The notes beneath the pieces were generated by a model. It was not told the DNA's origin, did no database searches, and was given only the letters and a program-made list of their open reading frames with translations. A program made the translations under genes and the position numbers. Positions 45,501-57,124 of a stretch of DNA of 64,000 nucleotides are shown here, piece after piece (within the stretch, counting starts at the first letter, position 1; each line of letters begins with the position of its first letter). Source of the stretch: Simmondsia chinensis (Eukaryota > Streptophyta > Magnoliopsida > Caryophyllales > Simmondsiaceae); NCBI GenBank assembly GCA_018398585.1, contig JAGTTD010000002.1, positions 33,968,186-34,032,185 on the forward strand. Reading direction: 5' to 3'.

Positions 45501-45540
45501 AATAGATAGTTTTACTAGGCCTTTATATGGAACTAATTAG
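42531..45540 (+). pseudogene. SIRE-like protease-integrase-RT-RNase H remnant
   Basis: Downstream of the inner insertion the SIRE pol resumes. Protease reads CLDSGFTSHIT (near 42565). GAG-pre-integrase reads DPWTWHRRFGHASMN (near 42935). Integrase pieces include HLERLHIDLFGPLSLDGS and AYFKPFGCKCFIHNYGEMN (43600-43700). RT pieces include WELMDRREDHQVIGTKWVY (near 44180), YINDIVFGAI (near 44640) and EMGEINYFLGLQMKQSKEGI (near 44725). The RNase H end reads NDHQIDSFTRPLYGTN (near 45490). It is broken by many stops and frameshifts. Confidence 0.87.
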
Positions 45541-46556
45541 TGATACTAAAAGAAGGATTAACATGGTGAAATATATTATTTGTGTACGTTAATTTCATAT
45601 GCATGGTTATATTGAAAATGTCTCTCAAAGATTTAACATGGTGGCTTGCAATTGTCCAAGTATTCTTATCCAATCTAATGGATATTAGTGCTTGAAAATC
45701 GTTTTTTAAAGAAAACACCAAAATTGAGTTACCTTTGATCTCTCTAATGTTGTTTAACTTAAACATTATCTCACATTCTTGTTCACAATTTCGATCAAAG
45801 TTGTAAGTGTGTTATAAGAATTGCAAAATTTCAAGTTTAAAAAATCTTGCCTTGTGAAAAATTATTCATGTTTACCTTATTGAAGCATATGGACAACAAC
45901 AAGAACAGTCCCAGTGCCACAGGGGCTCCCGCACGAAGCAGGGTCTGGGGGGGTGGATGTACGTAGCCTTCCCCCTTCCGGGTCAAAGAGAGGCTGTTTC
46001 CGAGGACCCCCATCCTGAAGATTGAGTCGTCATGAGAACATAGTAACCTGGAAACCATGGACGCCACAAAGCATCAGCTTAGGACACTGCGTTACACTAG
46101 CAGTATACAATATACCCCACAGAAGACAACTACAAGGCACATATTAAAGCAAATAGTACATGGTCAATAACAACAAACAAACAAACAACAACAGTCCCAG
46201 TGCCTTGCGGCTCCCGCTGAACGCAGGGTCGGGGGGGGGGGGTGATGTACGCAGCCTTACCCCTTCCAGCTGGAAAGGAGACTGTTTCCGGGGACCCCCA
46301 ACCTAAAGTAGTTGAATGCCTACAGATAAACCACAAATCAATCACCATGCATTCCGACAAAAAAGTCAAAGAAGGAGAGAATAAGGAGAAGGAGGAGCAA
46401 AAGAAGAAGAAGAATAAGGAAAAGCAGCAGAATGAACAATAAACAATAAATAATAAACAATAAACAATAAACAGGGACTAAGTTAGCCTAAAAGTGCCCC
46501 ACTAGAGGTCATGCCTACCTAAGGATCTTGGACTACCAACCACTCTCCGCTCTACA

Positions 46557-49496
46557 CTACTCTGCCATCTCCGCTACCCTAATGCTAGCCCTCCAACGAG
46601 CCCTATCTAAGGCCATCTCCTCTCTTAGATTTAGGTGGGTTAGGTCTTGACGAATTGTCTCCAGCCAACTCTTCTTTGGTCTGCCCCTCCCTCTTCTGCT
46701 TGTCGCTGTGTTGAGCTGTTCGCACCTCCTGACTGGTGCTGAAGTTGGTCTTCTACTAACATGTCCAAACCATCTGAGACGGGTCTCTCTCAGTTTATCC
46801 TCGATCGAGGCTACACCCAGCTTACCCCGAATCACCTCATTCCTAATCCTATCCTTCCTTGTGTGCCCACACATCCATCGTAGCATCTTCATCTCTACCA
46901 CCTTCATCCACTGTGTTTGGTTTTGTTTCATTTGGCCGACACTCTGCCCCGTACAACATAGCCGGTCTTACTACCGTCCTATAGTATTTTCCCTTTAACT
47001 TTAACGGGAATTTTCTATCACACAGCACCCCGGATGCCATCCTCCACTTCTGCCAGCCTACTTTAATCCTGTTGCTGACATCCTCATCCACTTCACCGTT
47101 CTGGTGTATCATGGATCCCAGATATTTGAAGCTCTCCTTACTCTGTACGGCTTCTGATTCAATCTTAACCTCCTCGGTGCTAGACGCGGTGGAACGGTTG
47201 AATTTGAATTCCACATACTCTGTCTTAGATCTGCTAATCCTTAGACCTCTCGATTCTAAAGCACCTCTCCATAGTTCCAGCTTTTCGTTTATGTCCGCAC
47301 GGGATTCCCCTACCAGAACTATGTCGTCTGCAAAAAGCATGCACCAAGGTACCTCCCCTTGGATATGTCTAGTGAGCTCATCCATCACTAGAATGAATAG
47401 GAAGGGACTCAAGGCAGAGCCCTGGTGTACCCCTATTGTAATAGGGAAAGTGTCTGTCTCCCCTTCTCCTATGCGCACATTAGTATGTGCCTCTTCATAC
47501 ATGTCCTTAATGACCCGAATATAAGGCATCGGGATGCCTTTCCTTCCCAACACCCTCCACAGTACCTCTCTTGGTATTCTATCATATACCTTCTCCAAAT
47601 CGATGAAGACCATGTGGAGATCCTTCTATCTGTCCCTGTATTGCTCTATCGTCCGCCGTAAGAGGTGAATGGCTTCTATTGTTGATCTCCCAGGTATAAA
47701 CCCAAACTGGTTTTCGGCCACTCTCATCTGTTGTCGGAGTCTCCTTTCTATGACTCTCTCCCACAACTTGAGGGTGTGACACATCAATTTGATCCCCCTG
47801 TAGTTGGCGCAGCTTTGGATATCCCCCTTGTTCTTGTAGATTGGGACTAGTGTGCTCTTCCGCCATTCTTCTGGCATCTTATTCCCCATCAGGATTTGGT
47901 TAAAGAGTTTTGTTAGCCAGCTGATGCCCCTCTGTCCAAGGCATTTCCATGCCTCGATGGGTATCCCATCTGGACCAGCTGCTCTTCCCCTACCCATATG
48001 TTTTAGGGCTTCCTTGATCTCCTCTGGGGTAATTCGCTCACAATAGTATTCGTTCTGATCTTCTTCCGTAGTCTGGAGCTCCCCTAACTCGATTTCTGCG
48101 CTTTCCTGGTTGTTGAATAGATCGTGGAAGTAGGCTTTCCATCTAGCCCTAATCTGATGCCCTTCCACTAGGACCTGCCCATCCTCCCCTTTAATGCATT
48201 TTGCTTGCCCAGGTCCCTCGTCTTCCTCTCTCTTGCTCTGGCTATCTTGTATATATCCCTGGCTCCCTCCTTGGTATCCAGCCTCTTGTAGAACTCCTCA
48301 TATGCTCTTGATTTTGCTTCACTTACTGCTTTCTTCGCTTCTTTATTGGCTTGCTGGTATTGTCGTCTCATTTCCTCTTCTCCACTATGCTCCCACTCCT
48401 TAAACCGGTCTCGTTTCGCTTTAATCTTCTGTTGGAATTCCTCTCCCCACCACCATGACTCTCTGTGGGTGATTGTCCCACCTTTTGACTCTCCCAGAAC
48501 TTCGCGTGCCAAACTCCTAATTTTCTGGGCCAAGTCATTCCACCTTCGGTTAACATCTCCCTCCCCGTCCCAATCGAGCTCTAAATCCGCTCTTTCCTTA
48601 TAGGCTCTGAGTTTTTCCCCCTTCAATTCTCTCCAACGGGTAGGTCTCTGCACGGGTTTCCTGCTTCTTCTGATCCACTTCTTGACCCTTACATCCGCGC
48701 ACACCACCCGATGTTGTTTAGATAGGTCCTCTCCTCGGATGGTCTTGCAGTCCCTGCATTGTCTTTGTGCCTGCTTCCTTAGTATTATGTAATCGATCTG
48801 AGTCTTCGCCTCTCCGCTTTGATACGTGATGAGATGCTCATCTCGCTTTTTGAAAAAGGTGTTGGCAATTGTGAGCTCATAAATGACCGCGAAGTCCAGG
48901 AGGGACTTCCCCTCTGCATTCCTAGTTCCAAATCCGAATCCTCCATGGTGTGTCGCATATCCATCCTCTTTCTCGCCAACATGCCCATTGAAGTCCCCAC
49001 CAATCACCACTTGTTCATCATGTGGTATGATTTGCATCGTTCTGTCTAAGTCCTCCCAGAATGCAGCCTTCTCGTTCTCTGGTAGTCCGGTCTGTGGTGC
49101 ATAGGCACTGATAACGTTCATTATCTCCTCATCTATGATCATCTTGATGCCTATGATCCTATCCCCAGTCCTTGACACTTTGACTACTTTATCTTTAAGA
49201 CTGTTATCGACTATAATTCCTACGCCATTCCTCCCTCTGGTTATCCCTGAGTACCACAGTTTATGTCCTAGCATCTCTCTTGCTTTTGACCCCACCCATT
49301 TAGTCTCCTGTAGGCAGAGGATATTGATCCTTCTTTTCATCATCATTTGGACTACCTCATTGCCCTTCTTTTCCAATGTCCCGACATTTAATGTCCCTAT
49401 TCTTAAATTTTCCTCCCTCTTTGGCTTCCCTCTCCCCTTCCCCACCCCCTGTAAAGATGGCCTCACATTTTGATTTCCATGTCTAGTCACGTTCAT
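46557..49496 (-). pseudogene. RTE LINE endonuclease-reverse transcriptase
   Basis: From the ATG at 49494-49496 the first 442 residues are an AP-like endonuclease: RIGTLNVGTLEKKG, ILCLQETKWVG, VISAYAPQTG, VVIGGDFNGHVG, QIDYIILRK. A 1-nt shift near 48190-48230 leads to RT (48168-47626): GRGRAAGPDGIPIEAWK, ANYRGIKLMCHTLK, GFIPGRSTIEAIHLL. A TAG at 47626 replaces the Gln of [17 protein letters not shown] continues (47613-46849) with [20 protein letters not shown] and [14 protein letters not shown] second frameshift near 46900 leads to the C-terminal [18 protein letters not shown] region, ending at 46557. Endonuclease nicks target DNA and RT primes there. Three lesions make this copy inactive. Confidence 0.93.
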
Positions 49497-49612
49497 ACAC
49501 CTCTATCACTATATATATGTACACTCTCAAGGCAAGATAAACAATGCAATAAAAAGGAATTTAAAGGGTTGCACTATTACTAGAAGTTCAAATAGACGAC
49601 GAAAGAAAACAA

Positions 49613-49663
<51 letters not shown>

Positions 49664-50353
49664 AATAAAGAATCGAGGTAGAAGGATGAGGAATCAAACC
49701 TTGGGCCGACCGGTTTTTTACTTACCTGAGCCGGTCAGCTGATCGTATGGCCTTATGTAGGTGGTGGTCAGTGGCAGCCTTGAGGACGGTACTGCCTAGT
49801 CCTATCCTCTCTGCTAGATTAGGCGGCTTTGGAGGGTGGGTGGGTGTTTCGATGTCAGATGGGGGGGCTTCATTGCCTGTGAGGGTGTGGTGTTGGTGTT
49901 GGTCGGCGGCGGGTCGCCGGTGGGGTGGGTCAGATTTGGAGCAGTGCTGGGTGGGTCGAAGTGGTGGGGTGCGAGGTTGGGGACTGGGTCTGGGAGTCGA
50001 TGGGTCTGGGTAAAAGGTGATGGTGGGTGGGTCGGGTCGGGAGAGGGCCGGGTTGTGGTGGGTGTGTGGTTCGGGGTGGTTCTGGGTGCGAGGTGATGAT
50101 GGGTGGGTGGTTCGGGGTGGTTCTGGGTGGTTCGGTGTGTTGGGCGTCCGAGTGGGTGGTGGGTCGAGTGGGTCGAGGTGTAGAGAGAGCAGAGGAGAGC
50201 GAAGGGTGGTGTGGTGTCCGGTGGGGGGTCGTCGCCGTCGCGGTGTCCGGTGGGTGGATGCGGGTCAGCGAGATGGCCGACGGTGTCAGAAGCCGTTGGT
50301 TGAGCAGAGAGAGAGCAGAGGAGAGAGAGCTTTCACAGATTAAAGAAAATATT
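49497..50353 (-). promoter_or_regulatory. C-rich 5' UTR of the RTE LINE
   Basis: The segment upstream of the LINE start codon is strongly G-rich on the + strand (C-rich on the LINE strand), unlike the AT-rich surroundings. It contains repeated ggttcggggtggttctggg words at 50089-50130 and a (TAA)n run at about 49618-49672. LINEs usually carry an internal promoter in the 5' UTR; that this segment has such a role is inference. + strand frames here (49747-50356) are G-rich chance ORFs. Confidence 0.55.
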
Positions 50354-50711
50354 TAGTACATGGTCAATAATAGGCGAATAATCGGGAAGCAACTAAACAA
50401 CCGATAAGTCCACTACCTGGGGTTATGACTGCCTACAAATCTTAAACTACCAGTCACTCGCCGCACTATTCTATGCTACCACATCCGCTACCCCTATGCT
50501 AGCCCTCCATCGTGCTCTATCTAAGACCATCTCCTCCCTTAGGTTTAGGTGGGTTAGGTCGTGTCGGATCCTCTCCAGCCAACTCCTCTTTGGCCTGCCC
50601 CTCCCTCTTCTGCCAAGCGTAGTATGTAGCTGTTCACACGTCCTAACTGGAGCTGTGAACGGTCTCCTGCTAACATGTCCCAACCATCTCAAGCGTATTG
50701 AGGCATATGGA

Positions 50712-51378
50712 AAAATTTTAAAAAAAGGGTGAAACATTATATCACAAAAAAAGGTAAAATTGTCCTTAGCATATCAAGCTACATATGTAAAAAACTACTT
50801 TTACATTTTCAACTTCAATGTTTAAATCCCCTCCCTTGTTGCTTTTTGTTGATGACAAAGAGGGAAAGAGATTGGTGTTGTTTACGTCGGTTTGAACATT
50901 GAACAAATCTTTCTTTTTCAAAATACTTGCAATATCATAAAAGGAAAAGAAATATCAAACACATTGTATTGAATTGATATATTCTCTTTTTGTTGATGAC
51001 AAAGGGGGAGAGAAATTGATGTTTAGTTGATTCATTTTTAGTTGTTTAATGTTGTAAAAATGATGCTACGAGTAAGCTATTGAACATCTAACTCCTAGAA
51101 TGCATCAAGTATAGTATAAAGTTTGTGTTTGATTGAGAAATGTTAAAAATGATGTTGTTGTTAACCTATTGAATGTATAATTCTTACAACGCATCAACAT
51201 AAGGGGAGACAATTGAGTTCAAACTTTTAACATTTTATATATAACTCCATGACTTAATACGAAGTGAGAATTCATATGATGTGAATGGTTAATACTTTTA
51301 TGGTGAATTTTATAATTCAACTTTTATGTTTTTTAGGAGAAAACACCAAATATTTGTCATTATTAAAAAGAGGGAGAT
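50712..51378 (+). other. 3' UTR of the SIRE-like element with repeated polypurine tracts
   Basis: Three tracts occur: gatgacaaagagggaaagag (near 50852), gatgacaaagggggagagaa (near 50994) and aaaaagagggagat just before the 3' LTR. Repeated polypurine tracts after pol are typical of SIRE/Maximus elements. Confidence 0.65.
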
Positions 51379-52853
51379 TGTTGGCCCTAAAGGCTATTTA
51401 TATTGTAATTTTGATGATAACAATCATTTAGTGAGTCATTATGTTTACATTGTTCTAATCCTGTTTGTAAATGACTCATAAGAAAGTTAGAAAAAATCAA
51501 GGCTAATCATGTTGATACCAAGTTTTCTAAGATGATGAATCAAGAGGAAAAGAGATCAAAGTTAAAGAGAAAATTCATCCAAAATGAAGAGAACGAGATC
51601 CAAGTGTAAGCGCTTCAAGTCATTTAATTTAATTTAATTTGTTTTTAGGACTTAGGATTGGAAAATATCAATTGAGTTAAATCTCAATATTGATATGTAA
51701 TGTTCTAACAAAAATATTTTTAAAATTTTATTTCAAAATTTTATTTGAAAAATATTCAAGTCAAATTTAAGCCAATCTAGTTTGTAAATAAAAAGAATTT
51801 TCGAATTGCTATTATGAAAAGCATGCTTAAAAATAACAAGATCAAATCTTAATAGGGTGATATTTTAGCTTGATTGAATCAATCAATCTTAATGAATGAA
51901 CAAAATCGCGCAAATTAATTTAAAAATTAAGGTAATAGAGTAATCAATAAATCAATCAATTTAGCTTAGCTAATATGATAAATCAATCAATCAATCAATC
52001 AAGCTAAATGGTCAAAAACGTTCAAATCCACCCAGGCATGCTAAGTGTTGACACACAAACATACAGTAGCCCTCTGGAGCTTCTATGTGTCGACACACAT
52101 GCCCTGCGTGTCGACAAACAACTCAGAAAAGGCTTCAAACAGCTACTTTTGACTTGATTTCTTTCGTAATCTTTTTTTCTAACATTTTGAATGTCCCTTA
52201 GGCCCTCATTTATCTATAAATAGGGCTTGAATGCTTTGGTTTAATTCATTCAATACTCTCTAAGTATTCTTTGATAAAATGCTCTTACTCTCTTGTGCTT
52301 TAATGTTTTAAATTTTGAGTTTTCATTTAAAGTTTTTCTTGAGCATCACTAGTTCTCTTTATTGTTGATCATTGAGCTTAACTGGCATATCTTTAGCTTT
52401 AGCTAAGCTTGATCTATTGTCAATTCACTCTTAAAAGAGTGAAGAGTTTCAGCGCTTTAATTCTTTTATTGCTTTATTTCAATTTCTTATTGTAAAGGTT
52501 GGATCCTTAACCTACTTTTAAAAAAAGTTCCGTTGTCAAGGTTGGATCTTGAGCCTACGTACAAAAAGACCGGTTGTAAAGGTTGGATCTTGAGCCTTGT
52601 TTTAAAAGGGATCATCAAGTTTAGTTAAAGGCTCAAGTGACGAAGAGTAATCACTTGAGGAGTAGACTAGCTTCCGGGTTAGAAGTAAACCACTATAAAA
52701 ATCGTTGTGCGTCTTTTTGTTTTTGCGTTTACTTTTTATATTTTGCATTTTTTGTTTATCTTTTAAATCATTTTTTGGTTCTTAAAGTTTAAATTTCATT
52801 TTATCCCGAAAGCACCTAATTCACCCCCTCGTAGATTGCTCTTGAGGCCTTCA
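51379..52853 (+). repeat. 3' LTR of the SIRE-like element
   Basis: This 1475-bp copy keeps ctataaatagggc (TATA region at 52214-52226) that the 5' LTR has lost, and several gtcgacacac words (52040-52125). Confidence 0.92.
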
Positions 52854-52890
52854 AGTCTTAATATACTAGATAACTGTAAGACAAAGCAAC

Positions 52891-53416
52891 GGGGCTGTTT
52901 GGTTTGAGGGAATGGAGGGATTAGAGTGGGAATGAGGCCTTCATTCCCCTTTTTTGGCTATTTGGTGTGAAAGAGTGGGAATGAAAATTATTCCATTTTC
53001 AGGTTTTCATACCTGCGTTGGGGGGGGGAGGAAATTAAAATATTATTATTGTTGTTGTTATTGTTGTTATTATTATTATTATATTATAATAATGATATTA
53101 TTATTATTATTATATTATAAAAATTATAGTAATAGTAACATTATTATTATAATTATTGTTATTTTTATAGTTGTTGTGATGATTATTATTATATTAAAGT
53201 TTATTGTAGACTATTTTGGTAAACTATTTTACTTATACCCGCTTCTACTACTACATACCAAATATGGAAATGAAATTCTCATATTCATTCCACACTTGTA
53301 CCAAACAGAAGAGTGGCAGGAGTGGGAATGACAAGATCATTCCCACTTCCAAAAAGTCATTCCCATTCCTTCATTTTCACTCTCACAAATTCATTCCCTC
53401 GTACCAAATGACCCCT
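52891..53416. mobile_element. MITE-like element with microsatellite core
   Basis: The left end ggggctgtttggtttgaggg and the right end (reverse complement aggggtcatttggtacgagg) form imperfect inverted termini, with gggaatg repeats inside both. The core at 53040-53200 is an imperfect ATT/GTT microsatellite. The termini resemble hAT-type plant MITEs. No exact target duplication is evident. Confidence 0.65.
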
Positions 53417-53654
53417 AAAAGAATTTAATTGCCATTGAAGGCCATGAATACCTGTAATGGTCAGTTATGGTGATTGAACTCACCATTGAAGACCCTAAAG
53501 TTTAAGTATTTATTATCTAAGTACTATGTCATTTTAATTTATATAATAAAGTACCTTATATTAAAATCATGTGAATTTTAATTAAAATTTGGCTAATTTT
53601 CACCAAAATTGATGTAATATAAACTACAATTTTATTGTGGAAAAAAAAAACCAC

Positions 53655-53722
<68 letters not shown>

Positions 53723-54310
53723 TTCGGATCGAAGAGGCAAATCAAAACATGGTGCAGAAAAACCCAAACCGATATGAACGGAAGATGACTCTGGAACTTG
53801 TTTTCCTCGTTCAGTCGTAATTATATAAGTTTTTTCTACAAAAATCTTGCGGATTACAACAAAGTTGGTCAGTTTGAAAAAAATTACATATATATCAACA
53901 AAATCATGTGTCATGCTAACATTTCACATTTGATTATTCAACTTCAATTCATGTATAATGTTACGACATTAGAGGTTTATGTTCCAACTCGGTTCATTTT
54001 GGTCTAATCCATATCTGCGCGATGATTATCGCAAATGTTTTTGTCCCAATTGCAATCATAACTTTACAAGGGAAATTATTTTCCCTCCATTGGAGAAAAC
54101 CCTTTTTCATTGAAAAATCTTTTCCATCAAGAATGCACGTTAAATGACATAAAAAATAAAAATTAATTCCTAAATTCTTATTTTTTCTTCAAAAGAAAAA
54201 AAGCTTAACAATGATGAAATACAACGTAGTTGCCTGTTCCTTGGTTTGAATAACACCTAATTATTTTCTTCATTGGCCGATAAAAAAGGGCAGCAAAAAA
54301 AACCATTTTT
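53417..54310. other. Gene-free stretch with long (AT)n
   Basis: It has a perfect (AT)n microsatellite of about 58 bp at 53658-53715. No gene is recognised. Confidence 0.5.
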
Positions 54311-55315
54311 GGCTTAAATGATTCTAATTGGTCTTATTTGTCACATGAAATTGGAGACCAGAATTTTAATTTGGTTGTTCAGTTCACCTCCTGAAATTAG
54401 AATTCTAATTCTACTGTCCAATTTTATAAAATTAGATTTTAATTGAAAATTATTCATTCCTAGTTCTTAGGATAAGGGAAAGGAATTGGAATTCCATAAG
54501 AATTCCACTGACCTTAAATCCAAACTACCCCTACTTGTTTAACCCAAAACAGAAAGACTGAACACCCCACTCAAAGTCTAAAGTAACCTAACCTCGAAAT
54601 CACCCAACTCAAATGACCAGAATTTGAAATGACGCAAATCAACTTAACTCAAAGTCTAAAGTAACCCAACCCAATTGACTCAAACCGAGATGGCTCAAAT
54701 CCAAAACATGAAACTATGCAATTTCAATATAATGTAATCAAACTAATTCCAAAGTCAAAATGACCCAACTAAATTGACCCGAAGCCTAAAAAGACCAAAA
54801 CCCAAAATGACTCTACCCACCTCACTCATAGCCTAAATTTGACCTCACCTGAGATAACTTGAAATTTGAAATAATGCAACTCATTTGACTCAAAACCAAG
54901 ATAACTCGAGCTCAAAATGACCTACATCAACTCAAACTTGATAAATTCTAGCCGGAATCCAAAAAGACCCAACACGATTAATCAAAAATTCAAGATGACT
55001 CAAACACAAATGTCCAATGTGACTAAAACTCAACCTAATTTGACTGAAAACTCAAATAACTCAAACTGAAAGTGATTCAATCTGACAAAATTCGACCCTA
55101 GCTAATTTAAAACTCAAACTGCTCCAACTCGATTGGTTTAAATCCTGTGATGACTCGAATTATTATGAAATTATAATTTTGACCTCTAATTCTTTAAATT
55201 AACCAAACAATAGAATTTCAATTTAATTAGAATTCCAATTCCATCAGAGAAGGAATTAAAATGGCAATTTCACTATCCAATTCCAATTCTATGTGTCAAA
55301 CAGAGCCTAAAATCC
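54311..55315. repeat. gacccaa-type repeat element, copy A
   Basis: A noncoding stretch of loosely repeated 10-20-bp words such as atgacccaac, ttgactcaaa and caaaatgac. Ends are rich in ggaattccaa / gaattctaatt words as in plant MITEs. It is homologous, in the same orientation, to 55375-56440. Example: gagataacttgaaatttgaa near 54855 and gagataacttggaatttgaa near 55890. Boundaries are approximate. Confidence 0.6.
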
Positions 55316-55374
55316 CACTTGGATCATAGATTTAGAGCATGGAGTTGAAGTTCAGATTGAAGTTGGTCAAGAAT

Positions 55375-56440
55375 TTCCATTTTGTTCTTTGATTCACATG
55401 TTGGAATTAGATTCCAATTCTCCGTCCGCTTGTATGAAACTAGATTTTTTAAAAAAAATAAAAAAATCATACATTTCAATTTTTTTGGTGAGAAAAGAAT
55501 TGCAATTGTACATTAACTCAATTGACATAAAACCTAAAATGACCCATTTTGATTAATCTAAAGTCAAAGATGACCAAAAATTGAAAGACGTTATATGACC
55601 TAAATTTGACCAAAAACTTCAAATAATCAACTTGAATGACTTAAAACTTGAATTGAGCTAATCTCACTTAAACCCAATTCAACCTAACCTAAAATTCGAA
55701 GTGATCCAATCAATTGACCCAGAACTTGCATTACTCAAATCCAAAAATGACGTATTAGATCTGTATGTAATCGAACAAATTTCACCCAAAACTCAAAAGT
55801 GACCCAACCTAAATGACCCAAAACCTAAGACAAGCGAAACCCAAGATGACTAGACCCACCTCACTCCGGCTTACATTTGACCAAACTAGAGATAACTTGG
55901 AATTTGAAATGATGCAACCCAAGTGATACAAAACCAAGATAACTTGAGCTCGAAGTGACTAAAATCAACTCCAACCCAAGCCGTGCTCACCATAATCTCA
56001 AAATAACACAACCTGAATATAATCCGAAATCCGAGATCAATCATACACGAAGTAATATGACCCACCAAAACTTAGCTCTTGTTGACTTGCAACTCAAGAG
56101 CAATTGAACTCAAAATGATCCAACCCAATTAAAAACCTAACCCGAACTAACCAAAAAGTTGAAATATTCCAAACCTGATTCACCCAAAACCTAAATAACA
56201 ACCACCTAGTGCCTCATAGAGACTCCTGCCATAGCAGGGTCTGAAGGATAAGATGTACCAAAAACCTATGATGACTCAAATTATTATGGAATTACAATAC
56301 CAACTTTTAATTCCTATGATTAACCAAATAATGAAATTCCAATTCCATCCTACTTCCAATTTTGTCAGAAATAAAGCTAAAATTACAATTCAACAATACA
56401 ATTCTAATTTCACATGCCAAACAGAATATAACTGTTTTCA
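55375..56440. repeat. gacccaa-type repeat element, copy B
   Basis: Direct repeat of copy A, with conserved stretches around 55855-55960. A short LINE tail (56194-56257) interrupts it. The right end again holds caattctaatttcacatgcc, as in copy A (caattctatgtgtcaaac). Confidence 0.6.
56194..56257 (-). mobile_element. RTE LINE tail in copy B, with target duplication
   Basis: The short block aacaaccacctagtgcctca ... agcagggtctgaaggataag resembles the reverse complement of the RTE 3' terminus. It is flanked by ccaaaaccta (56184-56193) and ccaaaaaccta (56258-56268), consistent with a short target duplication. Confidence 0.6.
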
Positions 56441-57124
56441 GGAGAGGTAAAGAGAAGTAATAGGCAAAGTTACCTAATCCATATTGACCAAGGATAAGTT
56501 GCAAGCAATAAGATGGCACCAAACCCTAAGGATAAAAGGCCTGCCTTGGTATATGCACACCAAATCTAAATTAGTTTATACTATATGTATATAACAAGTG
56601 ACTTTTGACATGAAATCTAAACTTCAAAATATGATATGCATAGCTTTATCTTGTTATTTTCCTTCTTCAACTGCTAGCCTGTGAATTATAGTTACATAGT
56701 TGATCAATTTTTTACCAATCACGCCAGAACGATCTTTAAAACCCTTTTTAATCTTGTTTGGTCCCAGTTTAAAACTTACGCCATACAATCCATTTACCCT
56801 CATATAGGGTTAAAAGTGTCGTACAACAGACATTAACCCTATGACTCTAACCTCACACCAAACGTATCCAAAGTAGAAACAAAAAAACGAATTAGATACC
56901 GATAAAGCACAAGAAGCATATTACACAATTTAAAAGAAATATTTTACAACAAAGATCTCTCCCCTTCCATGGAGCATTAGTGTAGAGGCAGTGAAAATCC
57001 CATTAGAATACTTCCATTACCAGGGGATCAAGTTACTACTCTCACAGAAGAATGTACATTGACGAGAGGCAGAAGATAGAACAGCATAAATATCAAGTAT
57101 GAGGTTTATATCTTACCGAGGCTT
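56441..57124. other. Downstream flank of the kinase gene
   Basis: It lies 3' of the kinase stop codon and probably includes its 3' UTR and poly(A) region. I see no other gene. Confidence 0.4.

Larger units (their letters stand above)
46171..50353 (-). mobile_element. Full-length RTE-clade LINE inserted in an older copy
   Basis: It is flanked by a perfect 17-bp duplication tagtacatggtcaataa (46154-46170 and 50354-50370). On the - strand it has a C-rich 5' UTR of about 850 bp, an endonuclease plus RT ORF, a short 3' UTR and a TTG/TTTG-rich tail. It lies in the same orientation as the older copy. The perfect duplication indicates a fairly recent insertion. The ORF nevertheless has two frameshifts and one stop. 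Confidence 0.95.
45894..50696 (-). mobile_element. Older 5'-truncated RTE LINE, split by a younger copy
   Basis: It is flanked by attgaagcatatgga (45879-45893) and attgaggcatatgga (50697-50711), a 15-bp target duplication with one mismatch. The 3' tail lies at 45894-46170 (caacaacaag then the ggggctcccgc block). The upstream part resumes at 50371-50696 and encodes the RTE C-terminus (LRWLGHVSRRPFTAPVRTCE, RGRGRPKRSWLERIRHDL). It is inserted between RNase H and the 3' LTR of the SIRE-like element. Confidence 0.9.
37299..52853 (+). mobile_element. SIRE/Maximus-like Copia retrotransposon with nested insertions
   Basis: LTRs at 37299-38660 (1362 bp) and 51379-52853 (1475 bp) start tgttggccctaaa and end ccttca. 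The 5-bp duplication agtct flanks them (37294-37298 and 52854-52858). The primer site tggtatcagagc is at 38663. The tract aaaaagagggaga precedes the 3' LTR, and related gatgacaaagggggagaga tracts lie upstream. Gag, protease, integrase, RT and RNase H remnants follow Copia order. Without the inner Copia (2.6 kb) and LINE nest (4.8 kb) the element is about 8.1 kb. Long LTRs, a coiled-coil gag and multiple polypurine tracts fit the SIRE lineage. No env-like ORF is seen. Confidence 0.93.

Noticed and set aside
47072..47524. 150-residue + strand frame opposite the LINE RT
   Set aside because: It is a shadow of the RT gene; the - strand shows the conserved motifs.
49747..50356. Several long + strand open frames rich in Gly/Trp/Val
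   Set aside because: They lie antisense in the G-rich 5' UTR of the RTE LINE and reflect base composition.
50712..51378. env-like gene of the SIRE-like element
   Set aside because: The region between RNase H and the 3' LTR, without the LINE nest, is about 1 kb and has no long open frame or membrane segment.
52954..53331. 125-residue open frame rich in Tyr/Ile
   Set aside because: It translates the ATT/GTT microsatellite inside a MITE-like element.
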